Shown here piece by piece: positions 39,201 through 48,023 of a stretch of DNA of 64,000 bases (positions are counted from its first letter, which is position 1; every line of letters begins with the position of its first letter). The stretch spans positions 300,295 to 364,294 of the forward strand of contig JAFGEQ010000019.1 in NCBI GenBank assembly GCA_016931515.1, read 5' to 3'. The stretch is from a candidate division CSSED10-310 bacterium. GTDB taxonomy: Bacteria > CSSED10-310. The notes beneath the pieces are model-generated. The model saw only the letters and a list, made by a program, of their open reading frames with translations, did no database searches and was not told the origin of the DNA. Made by a program: the position numbers and the translations under genes.

Positions 39201-39399
39201 TGGACTGGGTGAAGGTGGAGAAACCCAGGCACCTCTTGCGATTACGGTTATTGGAGGGTTGCTCAGCGCAGGATTGATCACGCTGGTATTTATACCCATT
39301 GTCTATTCATTATTTGAGCGAAATGGCCGGAGTGGGAAGATAACGTCCGATATCTCCGCTACCAATGGTGCGAAACCTGGGATGGAGGAGACGAAGTGA
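36274..39399 (+). CDS. RND family multidrug/solute efflux pump (inner-membrane)
   Basis: 1041 residues, normal for AcrB/HAE1-type or CzcA-like pumps. It starts MKIARFAVHRPVFVTMV, has the first periplasmic loop (LPVDLLPDISFPTLSI), membrane helices 2-6 including GLALGVGMLVDSAIVVLENI with the proton-relay Asp, a second large periplasmic loop, and helices 8-12 ending in GGIVVNNAILLVDY and RLRPIMMTTMTT. Drug versus metal specificity cannot be read from this. Its stop overlaps the next gene's GTG. Confidence 0.93.
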   Translation: MKIARFAVHRPVFVTMVTLMVALLGAISLSRLPVDLLPDISFPTLSIRTTYQNASPEEIEELITRPVEQALSAVPGVIEVGSDSSEGSSDVTVTFSWGTDLDTAANDVRDRLDRIISVLPEDAERPILRKFDPANFPILILGASSNLDPIQMRRIIEDEVGYRIERVPGVAAMDIRGGLAREIHVDLKPDSLKALGIPLNSVISKIKTANITLPAGIVESGNYEITLRTPGEYTSLDQLNLTTIAVRNGVTILLNDVADVSDSWEKERRLVRVNGQPGLRVTVNKQSGTNTVDVAQRVLEEIEAINNDIPQLHLVPIIDTSEYIERSITNAGTSAVFGGIFAVIVLMIFLRSIRSTAIIAVAIPISIIATFTMMYFSGFTLNLMTLGGLALGVGMLVDSAIVVLENIFRIRESDYDAMGAAILGSEEVTSAIIASNLTTIVIFLPMIFVRGMAGIMFRQLAYVVSFALLCSLTVALTLIPMLASRFLRVNVKLSGSHRRSDLSVLHTSLESAYKKLLDKALHHRVTVAIAVVAILLGSLLLIPLIGTELMPQSDEGEVRVSVEMEVGTRLALVDDAMRAIEKIVVQEVPEIKNFVTTVGGGMGGYSGSVNEGEIRVALVSQAERTRSSEDVASVLRRKLSAIPGATIRIRAGQGLFLLRRMAGNTERVEVEIRGYDIDTSHVLSEKVMQLVSGIRGVTDARISRATGAQERIVTVDRAKAEAMKVSVQDIAELLQTVMSGTRAGYYRENGDEFSIRVKLKDAEQQTLNEILDLTLVNGDGRPVVLRNFISLRSKMGMIDIERKNQERIVSVQANIAQRDLGSIQDEIREKLRLMPVPRGFSISLGGDFDEQQKTFRELGFGLVLSLLLVYMVMACLYESFRDPFIVMFSVPFAIIGVILILLITGTTFNMQSFIGCIMLGGIVVNNAILLVDYTNLLRRQYGLPLEEAIKEAGRRRLRPIMMTTMTTISGLIPLALGLGEGGETQAPLAITVIGGLLSAGLITLVFIPIVYSLFERNGRSGKITSDISATNGAKPGMEETK

Positions 39400-41012
39400 G
39401 TGTCATGTTTGTGAGACGTTTCAGGTTGGTTTCGTCCATTGTTGCGGTTCATTTTTTATGGCTCGGCTGTTCACACCCTCACGGAGTCTGGAAACCGGAT
39501 GTGATGTGTAATGAAGTCTATAACGCTCATCTCCTGGATTTTCCACTGGAATCCGGGGCACCGGTTCCTGTTCCGGATCAGAACGGAAGCGAAATGGATG
39601 CAACCGGTACAGGATTGCCCGAATCCCTGACAATCACAGTCGATGATGCCGTAATTCTGGCACTACGGAATAACCGGGCCCTGATAACCGAGAAACTCAA
39701 TCCTCAAATCCGTGATACCTATGTCAGCCAGGAAAAATCCGCTTTCGATCCGGGTATGGAAGGACAGATATCGATAGCAGAGGACAGGGAGATCGATGGC
39801 GACGTCGAATCGCGCACCAAATCGACACTGGGAAAAATTCTGGTGAGTGAAGCCCTTCCTCTGGGAACATCCTTCGAGATGGGCATGACAGTCAACAGGA
39901 CTCGTGATGCTTCCCCGGAATACACAACGGAAACGACCTTGACTGCCACGCAGTCGCTGCTTCAGGGCTTCGGTTATAATGTTAACCGGGTGATGATCCG
40001 GCAGGCGGAAATTGATTCGGCGATATCTGAGTTTGAATTACGGGGATTCGCTGAATCTCTCATCAGTGAAGTGGAAGACATTTACTGGGACTATGTTCTC
40101 GCTCAAAACCAGGTTCGGATTGTTGAGGAGTCCCTGAATCTGGTACAGCAGGAAATGGATGAGACCAAACAGCGGATTCTCGTTGGGACTCTGGCTGAAA
40201 CCGAGCTTGTTGCCGTGGAAGCGGAACACGCTCTGCAACTTGAAGCACTGATCAACGCCTGCAGTAATGTGGATATCCTTCGCGTAAAACTGCTCCGTCT
40301 GATTCATCCGGAGTTGATGATCCACACCGGAAGCACGATTACAGCTCTGAGTGAGCCGACTGTTCCTCCGTCACCGCTCGAACCGCTTGAAAACCACCTC
40401 GAGCTGGCGTTCCGGTTACGCCCTGACTTGAATCAGGCGATGCTGCAGCGGCAAAAAGGAGATATCGAACTGATAAAGACGAGAAATGGACTCCTGCCCA
40501 AATTGGATCTTTTCATCCAGTTGGGCAGAACCGGTTATGCGGATTCTTTCCACGATTCCATCCAAACCGGACCGGATCGAACCGATTCCGTCGAAGTGGG
40601 ACTGACATTCGATGCATCGCTGCTTAACAGGTCTGCACGATCACGACAACACCGGGCTCTCCTGACTCAACAGCAACTGCGAATCTCTTTAATAAACATG
40701 AAGGATCTGGTTAGACAGGATGTAGAATTGGCATACATCGACGTCAAACGGACTCGACAGCAGGTTGATGCTACAGCCGGTACGAGCCGTCTCCAAAAAG
40801 AAAAACTCCGGGTTGAAACAGCCAAGTTTCATGCCGGCAAGACAACTGCTTATTTTGTTGCTCAGGCGCACCGCGATCTGCTTGGCAGCGAAGTGGAGGA
40901 AGTCAGAGCAATCGTTAATTATCTGAAAGCATGTAACCATCTCTATCTGATGGAAGGTTCGCTGCTGGAACGACGCGGTATCGCCGTCGGCCATATCTCG
41001 TCAGACAACTGA
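39396..41012 (+). CDS. TolC-family outer-membrane efflux channel (probable lipoprotein)
   Basis: 538 residues, starting at a GTG that overlaps the pump stop (GTGA). The signal has a WLGCS lipobox. Long alpha-helical repeats with TVDDAVILALRNNRALI and AEIDSAISEFELRG, and a second half beginning near LAFRLRPDLNQAMLQ, fit the duplicated outer-membrane-factor fold. With the two preceding genes it completes a tripartite exporter. A nearby in-frame ATG (39405) is an alternative start. Confidence 0.9.
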   Translation: MSVMFVRRFRLVSSIVAVHFLWLGCSHPHGVWKPDVMCNEVYNAHLLDFPLESGAPVPVPDQNGSEMDATGTGLPESLTITVDDAVILALRNNRALITEKLNPQIRDTYVSQEKSAFDPGMEGQISIAEDREIDGDVESRTKSTLGKILVSEALPLGTSFEMGMTVNRTRDASPEYTTETTLTATQSLLQGFGYNVNRVMIRQAEIDSAISEFELRGFAESLISEVEDIYWDYVLAQNQVRIVEESLNLVQQEMDETKQRILVGTLAETELVAVEAEHALQLEALINACSNVDILRVKLLRLIHPELMIHTGSTITALSEPTVPPSPLEPLENHLELAFRLRPDLNQAMLQRQKGDIELIKTRNGLLPKLDLFIQLGRTGYADSFHDSIQTGPDRTDSVEVGLTFDASLLNRSARSRQHRALLTQQQLRISLINMKDLVRQDVELAYIDVKRTRQQVDATAGTSRLQKEKLRVETAKFHAGKTTAYFVAQAHRDLLGSEVEEVRAIVNYLKACNHLYLMEGSLLERRGIAVGHISSDN

Positions 41013-41337
41013 GAGATTAGACGGATCCCCTGATTGTCAAATCGAGTCACCTGTAAAATAGTGTTTACGGATACTGTTACCCATCAGAATCACGGGTAAC
41101 AATCCGCCGGGATTTTTCAATAGAATATCTGTACAGGTGGTGTGTATCACTGCATCTCAAATAGCAGCCGTTTTCGAATCGGGTGGATACACGTTCCGTC
41201 ACTGATTTCTGTCAAAAAGATTCGTACTCATGATGCTTTGCAGGCGGTGAAAGACTTGACAAGAAAAACGGATCTGTTTAGTGTAAACCCGCACGTTTGA
41301 AACAAGTCATTCAATGTTTTACAGAGGAGGTATCACT
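41013..41337. other. Intergenic region after the efflux operon
   Basis: 325 bases with no gene. A 7-bp inverted repeat GTTACCC/GGGTAAC with an 11-base loop lies at 41076-41100 but is not followed by a T run, so termination is uncertain. The right end holds a candidate promoter for the next gene. Confidence 0.4.
41256..41284 (+). promoter_or_regulatory. Candidate sigma-70 promoter for the gene at 41338
   Basis: A perfect TTGACA at 41256-41261 and a weak TAGTGT at 41279-41284, 17 bases apart, some 50 bases upstream of the start codon. Only the -35 is convincing. Confidence 0.35.
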
Positions 41338-41955
41338 ATGAACACACTGAGATTTTCAGCCATATTTCTGGCATTGGTTGGATTGCTTTTGATAGCAGGC
41401 AACCCCGTATCGGCAGATAATGTAACGGATCTTATGAAATCCGCCGAGCAGAATTATTCGGCAGGCAAATATTCAAAAGCACTGGAGGATCTGGATTGGG
41501 TCAGGACAGAAATCGCGAATCTTCAGCTTCAGGAGATGAAGAAATTCCTGCCGGAGGAAATTGACGGCATGAAGGGGGAGGACAGTGAAGGGGGCGCTAT
41601 CTTCGGTATGCATTCAGTCAGCAAATATTACCCAAGTGAAGATGGCGAAAAATCAGTAAAAATAACAATTGCATCCGGCAAGTCGAGCCAGGGTGGAGCT
41701 GGTCTCGGAGCAATCATGGGGATGGCAGCGGCATTCGGAGCGATGGATGCGTCGAAGCAGTCAAAAATGGTTGTCGAGCAGGGATACAAAGGGAACTTCG
41801 CCCTCGACCCGGAAACAAAAGAAGGGACCCTGATCATTAACCTGAACGGTGGAGCTATGGTCAATGTCGAAACCGCAGGATTCGGTGATGAGAGCATGGC
41901 GAAAAAAGCGCTCTCAAAACTGGATCTGGCTAAAATCGACGAATCCTTGAAATAA
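41338..41955 (+). CDS. Unrecognised secreted protein
   Basis: 205 residues from ATG 41338, with GAGGAGG 7 bases upstream. A signal peptide ends after NPVSA (about residue 23). The mature start has a short TPR-like helix pair (MKSAEQNYSAGKYSKALEDLDWV). The rest contains a Gly/Ala-rich stretch (QGGAGLGAIMGMAAAFGAMDA) and a beta-rich tail. It is probably periplasmic. I do not recognise the family. It is monocistronic, with its own promoter candidate and terminator. Confidence 0.65.
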   Translation: MNTLRFSAIFLALVGLLLIAGNPVSADNVTDLMKSAEQNYSAGKYSKALEDLDWVRTEIANLQLQEMKKFLPEEIDGMKGEDSEGGAIFGMHSVSKYYPSEDGEKSVKITIASGKSSQGGAGLGAIMGMAAAFGAMDASKQSKMVVEQGYKGNFALDPETKEGTLIINLNGGAMVNVETAGFGDESMAKKALSKLDLAKIDESLK

Positions 41956-41980
41956 TTCGTTTTTCAGTAAAATCAGTTTT

Positions 41981-42014
41981 AAAAAAGCAGTTCACTGACG
42001 AACTGCTTTTTTTT
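41981..42014 (+). terminator. Rho-independent terminator
   Basis: A 13-bp stem (41981-41993 with 42000-42012), 6-base loop and eight T at the end; bidirectional in form because of the flanking A and T runs. It lies 26 bases after the preceding stop. Confidence 0.9.
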
Positions 42015-42143
42015 GTCTCGGCACTTTGATGATCTGCGGCTTACAAATATCAGGGAGCATCAAACATCTTACCCGTACGGTAAACACGTTGTATAGTCCT
42101 TTTCAGAGGGACAATGTTGTATACTCACATCCGGAGGGATGAT

Positions 42144-43286
42144 ATGAAAAAAACAATTATCTTGTCATTGGCTGTTGTTTTCATTGGGATTTCCCCGGTC
42201 GTGCGTGCCATATCCGGACCCGTGTCCGCGTCAGCCGGGATATCCTGCCCTTTATGGCCGGAAATAGGCACTTTTTCCATTACAGCGTATGATCCCATAT
42301 ACAAGGAGTATGGAGTTGCCGTTACATCGAAATTTCTTGCAGTAGGCTCCGTTGTTCCTTTTGCGGATGTGGCATCCGGCGCTATCGCCACCCAGGCATG
42401 GGGTAATACTGAATATGGTGACAAGGGATTAAGGCTTCTGAACCTGGAAGCGGACGCAGCAACAACGGTCGAGATTTTAACATCAGCGGATCCACAGAGA
42501 GATTTCAGGCAGCTTGGAATAATAGACAGCGGGGGAAGAGCCGCTGCGTACACGGGAGTGCAATGTCAGAATTGGGCAGGGCATAAAACAGGGCGATTTT
42601 ACACAGTACAGGGGAACATACTGACAGGGCCGGAAGTGCTGGACGCCATGGCATCGACGTTCGAAACTACGGAAGGCCCACTCGCCGAACGGATGCTGGC
42701 CGCACTCAGCGCGGGGCAACAGGCCGGCGGGGACTCACGGGGGAGACAATCGGCTGCGTTGCTCGTTGTCAGGCTTGCCGGTGGTTACAGCGCTATGTCG
42801 GATCGGGCGATCGATCTCCGGGTGGATGACCATCCGGACCCTGTGCCGGAACTCCAACGCCTGCTCCGGCTGCATGCGACAACATTCGGTCTGGCGTCCT
42901 ATCTTCAGTCATTCTCGGCGTTTCAAAACCGCAACGATATACCCGCTGCCGAATCCTGTTTGAATCGGGCGTTGACTCGGGCGGAAACCCTGACCGAGCT
43001 TGACCCTGGCGTTCTGAATGCTGTCGCGTGGATGCTTGTGGAGAACAACCGGGAACTTGATCGAGCGCTGAAACTGGCGGAGCGCGCTGTGCAGAAGGAC
43101 CCGAACAATGCAGCGATCATTGATACGGAAGCCACGATTTGCTGGATGATGGGAAACCCGGATCGGGCGATCCAATGTCAGAGAAGAGCCGTCGAGTTGG
43201 AACCAGGGAATGTGGAATTGAAGGAGAAACTTGATCTGTGGCTTACGGATCGGGCCGGAATAACGGATGCCCGTATCGTTGAATGA
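42144..43286 (+). CDS. DUF1028 (Ntn-hydrolase-like) secreted protein with C-terminal TPR
   Basis: 380 residues from ATG 42144 with GGAGG upstream; signal peptide to about residue 23. Residues about 35-240 match the DUF1028 family: TFSITAYDPIYKEYGVAVTSKF, VPFADVASGAIATQAWGN, QLGIIDSGGRAAAYTG, GNILTGPEVLDAM and QSAALLVVR. Members have an Ntn-hydrolase-like fold with unknown substrate. Residues about 260-370 form TPR-like helices (ALKLAERAVQKDPNNAAIIDTEA). It is extracytoplasmic; no dockerin or FWPxW module. Confidence 0.78.
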   Translation: MKKTIILSLAVVFIGISPVVRAISGPVSASAGISCPLWPEIGTFSITAYDPIYKEYGVAVTSKFLAVGSVVPFADVASGAIATQAWGNTEYGDKGLRLLNLEADAATTVEILTSADPQRDFRQLGIIDSGGRAAAYTGVQCQNWAGHKTGRFYTVQGNILTGPEVLDAMASTFETTEGPLAERMLAALSAGQQAGGDSRGRQSAALLVVRLAGGYSAMSDRAIDLRVDDHPDPVPELQRLLRLHATTFGLASYLQSFSAFQNRNDIPAAESCLNRALTRAETLTELDPGVLNAVAWMLVENNRELDRALKLAERAVQKDPNNAAIIDTEATICWMMGNPDRAIQCQRRAVELEPGNVELKEKLDLWLTDRAGITDARIVE

Positions 43287-43472
43287 TATGACTGAATGAA
43301 AATTGTTACAGATCGTCAACGTAGAATCCGTCCCGTCTGATACATGCCGGCATATTAAATGGATGTAATGAATTCCGGCAAGGATGTCGGTTAATATTGC
43401 GCGGTTATTGCGCTGGGCCGGCTGTTTCATTACACTGTCTGACAGGGATTTTGATGGGAAGGGGACCATGCA

Positions 43473-45209
43473 GTGTCCGAACAATTAAAAACCGTATGTA
43501 AAATCGCCTTTTTGGCAGCAATGATTCTATGGCGGATCGGATTCGCAGTGGCTGCCGTTCAACCATTGGTCGGGTATCATTCAGGAACCGCAGTCATTGA
43601 GCAGTATCATAAGTTTCAAACAGCGGACACTGAGAGTGATCTCATTTTCGCCCGTCGGGTGTTATCGGGCCGGCCTGACGCGGAGGGATATATTCAATCC
43701 ACTTTGTTTCCGATTCGCTGCCACTATGAGAGCGAGGTGTTTCGGGTCATGGCGGAGGAAGTTCTTGCCATCGTGGAGGACTCCTGGCAACAGCAGGTGC
43801 TGGAGATGGGATTTGCCGCGCCACCACCGGATTGCGGGCACGATGGTTCGGACGATCTGGATGTCTATATTCAAACTTTGCCGGCAGGTGTCGGCGGATA
43901 TGCAGCGTTTACCTGTTATATCGACTCGACACCGGAGGCGGATGCGGCGTCGTTCATGGCAATCTCCGACGCATTGACCGAGCAGTTTCTACGGAGTGCC
44001 GTGACTCATGAATTCAATCATGTTCTGCAGAATGCGATGGATTATTGGGAGCACATTACATTCAAGGAAATGACGGCTACATGGGCGATGGACTGGATGT
44101 ATGACGGGGACAACCAGTATTTCGGCTATCTGCGAAGTTACCAGAAAAACCCTGACTGGCCGATGCACAAGTTCAGCACATCGAATACCTACCAGTATGG
44201 CGCTGCTATTTTCCTGCATTTCCTGTCGGAATACTATTCCGGGGGTTCCGCGTCAATCATCGTTGATATCTGGAAAGCATGTGCTCAAAATGAAAACCAT
44301 AATGAGCCGGATTTTCTCGATGTTCTTCAGACGAAATCTCCTGTTATATCCGTAGGAATGGACTCATTCGGCGACTTGTTGACGGAATATGCCGCCTGGC
44401 GCGCTATCACCGGATCTAGAGATGACGGTGTACATTTCCACGATGGCGGACTCTGGCCGGCCGGTGCGGAGATCGATCCGGATGTCACAGTCGACCTCTC
44501 TGCAGAGATGCCGCCACCCGTTATGCCGATTAAAGCACCTTACGACTATGGGTTCTGCTATGTTGCAGCAGTCAATCCATCCCTTCTGGATTCGGCTCTT
44601 TCAATCGAGTTCGAAGGAGATCCTGAAGTGGATTGGGGAGTTGTCATCGTGCATAACCGAAATGGCCACAGCTCCCATCTCACCCAGAGAATGGAGCTCA
44701 TCGGAGGATGGGGAATTGCTTTGCTTGATCAGGGGTTGCTGGCGCGTGCCGACGACCTGATGATAGGCATTGTCAATCTGTCTGCCTCCGCATTCGATCC
44801 CGATGATGGAACGGATGGGGAGCAACGCGTTTTCACACTGACATTTAAGAAGGAAACATCCGACACACAGTTGCTCCTGTGGACGGATCAGCCGATGACC
44901 GCTCCAGGGATGGCATACGGCTTGAACGTGGAATTCGAGTATCATGGTGCAACCGGTCAGGTGGATTTCTGGCTCTTCCTTGAAATTCAGGGAATGTTGT
45001 TTCCAGCCTTTACCGATGCATACGGATTGCCGATGCCGCTGGTGATTCCCGTGTCGACCGGGATGTCTCTCTCAGCACCCGTGCTGAACTTCGAATTACC
45101 GGCACTGGACGAGCCGATTCCGGTCCGGTGGCACGCCGGGCTGCTGCGTTCGGGTGTTTTACTTGATTACATGACGACAAGGAACAATTGTGTATCCGTT
45201 TATCGATGA
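43473..45209 (+). CDS. Secreted putative zinc metallopeptidase (MXAN_6640-like) with a degenerate FWPxW-type C-terminus
   Basis: 578 residues from a GTG with AAGGGG upstream; signal peptide to about residue 28. The zinc motif HEFNHVLQ lies in VTHEFNHVLQNAMDYW and is followed by EMTATWAMDWMYD, as in MXAN_6640/DUF6055-type putative metalloproteases. The last 90 residues (VDFWLFLEIQGMLFP, VLNFELPAL, HAGLLRSG) align by eye with the FWPxW module but lack the WFWPxW core. An operon with the next gene is likely (14 bases apart). Peptidase activity is inferred from the motif. Confidence 0.68.
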   Translation: MSEQLKTVCKIAFLAAMILWRIGFAVAAVQPLVGYHSGTAVIEQYHKFQTADTESDLIFARRVLSGRPDAEGYIQSTLFPIRCHYESEVFRVMAEEVLAIVEDSWQQQVLEMGFAAPPPDCGHDGSDDLDVYIQTLPAGVGGYAAFTCYIDSTPEADAASFMAISDALTEQFLRSAVTHEFNHVLQNAMDYWEHITFKEMTATWAMDWMYDGDNQYFGYLRSYQKNPDWPMHKFSTSNTYQYGAAIFLHFLSEYYSGGSASIIVDIWKACAQNENHNEPDFLDVLQTKSPVISVGMDSFGDLLTEYAAWRAITGSRDDGVHFHDGGLWPAGAEIDPDVTVDLSAEMPPPVMPIKAPYDYGFCYVAAVNPSLLDSALSIEFEGDPEVDWGVVIVHNRNGHSSHLTQRMELIGGWGIALLDQGLLARADDLMIGIVNLSASAFDPDDGTDGEQRVFTLTFKKETSDTQLLLWTDQPMTAPGMAYGLNVEFEYHGATGQVDFWLFLEIQGMLFPAFTDAYGLPMPLVIPVSTGMSLSAPVLNFELPALDEPIPVRWHAGLLRSGVLLDYMTTRNNCVSVYR

Positions 45210-45223
45210 TGAGGGGGGTCCAT

Positions 45224-46840
45224 ATGAGATTCATTTGCCTGATATTTGTTTTCACGGTGTGTCTGGTCGTTGTTCTGCCGGTACAGGCAGTCGATAAATG
45301 GCTGATCAATGACGGTTTTGAGAGTGGAGGGACCGCCTATTACCAGATGGGTTTTATTGCGGATGAGATCATGGCATCGGTCTTCGTGCCGGATCCGGGA
45401 GATTATCCGATCAAGTTGAAAAAGATTCACACCCTTGTCCAGGACGGCGGATCGGGAGGCACAATTGGTGCCTTTGTCCTGATGATCTGGGAGGATTCAG
45501 GGGCGGTCAATCCGGGAACCCTGCTTAATACCCAATCCATTCAGCTCACTGCAGCTGGTGCCTATAACGAAGTTGACCTGACTTCGGATAACATCATTAT
45601 CAACAGCGGCAATGTCCGGATAGGGTACCAGCATGTGCTGGATCCACCTCCGAGTTTCTGCAGGGATGGCGACGGCACCATTCTTACCCATAGAAATCTG
45701 ATTTACGGCAATATCGGGATGGGATGGAACTGGTACTGGTCGGAAAACCTGGGTCTCCAGGGTGACTGGATCCATCGCCTCCAGATCGAAACCAATTATG
45801 CAGTCCCTACAGCAACATCTCCACCTCCAACAAATACGCCGACTCAGATCGCACCTACCGATACGCCGACTCCAGCGCCTCCGACCAGCACGCCGACTGC
45901 AACCGCGACGATGGCAACGAATACACCGACGGATACGCCAACCTTTACAACGCCCACTCCAACGAATACTCAGCCTACGGCGACGCAGGCTCCTCCAACC
46001 GCCACGCCAACTGCTACCGTGACGATGGCAACGAATACACCGACGGATACACCGACCTTTACAACGCCCACTCCAACGAATACTCAGCCTACGGCGACGC
46101 AGGTGCCGCCGACATCCACGCCCTTCCCGAGCGTTGTCTACTGGGACGCGCCTGAATATTTCGGGACAGATGCAGTCGCTGCCATCACAGTTGAGGATGC
46201 GGATCTGGACCAGGATCCGATGGTACAGGAAACGGTGACTGTCCGGGTATGGAGCCAGAATACAGATCCTTATCCGGGAGGTTTTTCGGTCACTCTGTAC
46301 GAGGACGGTCCGTCCAGCTTCCGGTTTAGGTCGATTTATCCGCATGTCCGGTTTGGAATGACAAGCAGGCCGGAGGATACCATCATCGGCGTGGAGGAAG
46401 GGGAGACGGTGTATGTTCGCTACATTGACGCGACGACAGCTCAGGAACGTATCGACAGTGCGGTATGGTATTCGAGAACCCTCTCCATCGATTTCTCAAT
46501 GCCGGATACTGTTTTTTCGACAGGCGAAACATTCAGTTGTGATTTGACGTTCAACAATGCCGGGGAGACAATTCAGCTCGATCTGTATGTGTTACTTGAT
46601 GTTTTCGGGCAGTATTTTTGTTACCCGACATGGCAGAACGCCGGTGATGGCCTGGCATGGGACAGAACATTTATCCCAGGTGGTGAACAGGGAGTGATCG
46701 AAATTCTGCCGGCATTCACGATGCCGCCGGTCGACCCGCTGGGACCGTTGTATTTTTACGGTTGCATGTTCGAAGCCGGACAGTTGACTGTCGAAACAAT
46801 GGTGTCGAATGTTGCCGTCACGGATTTCTATTTCGACTAA
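45224..46840 (+). CDS. Secreted modular protein with PT-rich linker and FWPxW module
   Basis: 538 residues from ATG 45224 (GAGGGGGG upstream); signal peptide to about residue 22. Residues about 25-195 are a beta-rich domain of unknown family (DKWLINDGFESGG, GNVRIGYQHVL). Then comes a linker of about 110 residues rich in PTNTP containing a 38-residue tandem duplication. Next is an Ig-like segment (about 305-405: ITVEDADLDQDPM, GETVYVRYIDA) resembling ones in the C25 and M14 peptidases, and a C-terminal module (about 415-538) with LLDVFGQYFCYPTW in place of FWPTW. No enzymatic motif; probably a surface structural or binding protein. Confidence 0.72.
   Translation: MRFICLIFVFTVCLVVVLPVQAVDKWLINDGFESGGTAYYQMGFIADEIMASVFVPDPGDYPIKLKKIHTLVQDGGSGGTIGAFVLMIWEDSGAVNPGTLLNTQSIQLTAAGAYNEVDLTSDNIIINSGNVRIGYQHVLDPPPSFCRDGDGTILTHRNLIYGNIGMGWNWYWSENLGLQGDWIHRLQIETNYAVPTATSPPPTNTPTQIAPTDTPTPAPPTSTPTATATMATNTPTDTPTFTTPTPTNTQPTATQAPPTATPTATVTMATNTPTDTPTFTTPTPTNTQPTATQVPPTSTPFPSVVYWDAPEYFGTDAVAAITVEDADLDQDPMVQETVTVRVWSQNTDPYPGGFSVTLYEDGPSSFRFRSIYPHVRFGMTSRPEDTIIGVEEGETVYVRYIDATTAQERIDSAVWYSRTLSIDFSMPDTVFSTGETFSCDLTFNNAGETIQLDLYVLLDVFGQYFCYPTWQNAGDGLAWDRTFIPGGEQGVIEILPAFTMPPVDPLGPLYFYGCMFEAGQLTVETMVSNVAVTDFYFD
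45908..46118 (+). repeat. Tandem 114-bp duplication in the PT-rich linker
   Basis: The unit containing TMATNTPTDTPTFTTPTPTN occurs twice, 114 bases (38 codons) apart, nearly identical at DNA level (for example ACGATGGCAACGAATACACC at both), which implies a recent duplication. Confidence 0.85.
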
Positions 46841-47061
46841 ATAGTGGAACGCGGTCACTGATTTTTTACTTTAATTCCGACAATCAACCACATCGTGATC
46901 GTGAGGCACGAGAAATCATCCGGTTGCTTTCCCATGCGGGAAGGCGGCATCTATATGTAATATGACTCCGAGAGCCGGGATGATTGAGAGTGAAGAAGGA
47001 TGAAGGGAATGGAGAATGAGACATGTTGGGCATGCAGGATGAGGGAAGGGAGAACGGCATT

Positions 47062-47841
47062 ATGAGACAATGGTATGAGCGTCTGTTTGAAAATTATGCG
47101 AACCGGTATGAAACCGAATGCTTTGTGAAGGGAACGATGGGGGAGTGTGATTTTATTGAGCAGGAATTCAAATCCGCAGGATTACGGCGGATTCTGGACA
47201 TTGGCTGTGGAACCGGCCGCCATGCGATCGAACTGGCGCGCAGGGGATTTTCGGTGACCGGCGTCGATTTATCAGAATCCATGCTGAAAAAAGCCCATGA
47301 AAAGGCAGCCAAAGCGGGAGTAAGTGTGGAATTCAAACAAATGGATGCGCGGCAATTGGATCTCCCGCTCGAATTCGATGGAATCATCATGATGTGCGAA
47401 GGATCATTCCCGTTGATGGAAACGGATGAGATGAACTACCGGATTCTGCAGAATGCCTGTCGATGCCTGCTACCAGGCGGGATTTTTATGTTTACGACAC
47501 TGAACGGGCTGTTTCCGCTGTTTCACAATGTCGAGGCATTTCTTGCGGCGGAATCGGTGGAAGGAAACGCTCATTACTCGTCGAACTCGTTCGATCTGAT
47601 GACGTTCCGGGATCACAGCAAAACAAGCATTACGGACGATGATGGCAATACGGTGGAACTGGACAGCAATGAGCGATACTATGTCCCATCCGAAATCACA
47701 TGGCTGCTGAAATCGGCAGGGTTCGATTCGATCGAGATTTTCGGGGCGAGACTGGGCGCTTTCAGCCGCGATCACGCGTTGCGAACAGATGATTACGAGA
47801 TGCTGGTCATTGCACATAAACCATTGTCGAACAATATATAA
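47062..47841 (+). CDS. Class I SAM-dependent methyltransferase
   Basis: About 259 residues. Motif I ILDIGCGTGRHAIELARRG, then GVDLSESML (acidic ribose-binding end of strand 2), MDARQLDL and CRCLLPGGIFMF give the Rossmann methyltransferase fold. The C-terminal third (YVPSEITWLLKSAGFDSIEIFG) matches small-molecule or lipid methyltransferases. Substrate is unknown. An upstream ATG (47023) with its own GGAG exists, but ATG 47062 has AAGGGAG and a family-like N-terminus (MRQWYERLFENYANRYE). Cytoplasmic. Confidence 0.83.
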   Translation: MRQWYERLFENYANRYETECFVKGTMGECDFIEQEFKSAGLRRILDIGCGTGRHAIELARRGFSVTGVDLSESMLKKAHEKAAKAGVSVEFKQMDARQLDLPLEFDGIIMMCEGSFPLMETDEMNYRILQNACRCLLPGGIFMFTTLNGLFPLFHNVEAFLAAESVEGNAHYSSNSFDLMTFRDHSKTSITDDDGNTVELDSNERYYVPSEITWLLKSAGFDSIEIFGARLGAFSRDHALRTDDYEMLVIAHKPLSNNI

Positions 47842-48023
47842 TCCGAAATAGTATACGGTGCCATGCGGAATTTCAGCCGTTGTTGCGCGCTGCTCCGCCA
47901 TCACTTATGATCCAACTATCGAATCACATAGGATCCGGCAGCATTCCATGTGCGTTTTCATATAGCTGATTTGGAAATCCGCGCTATATCGGATAAAATC
48001 TAAACCACATGGGGGACAACATC

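Noticed and set aside
45497-46345. 282-residue minus-strand frame opposite the PT-rich protein
   Set aside because: Arg-rich antisense shadow of the linker; no start signal and no domain.
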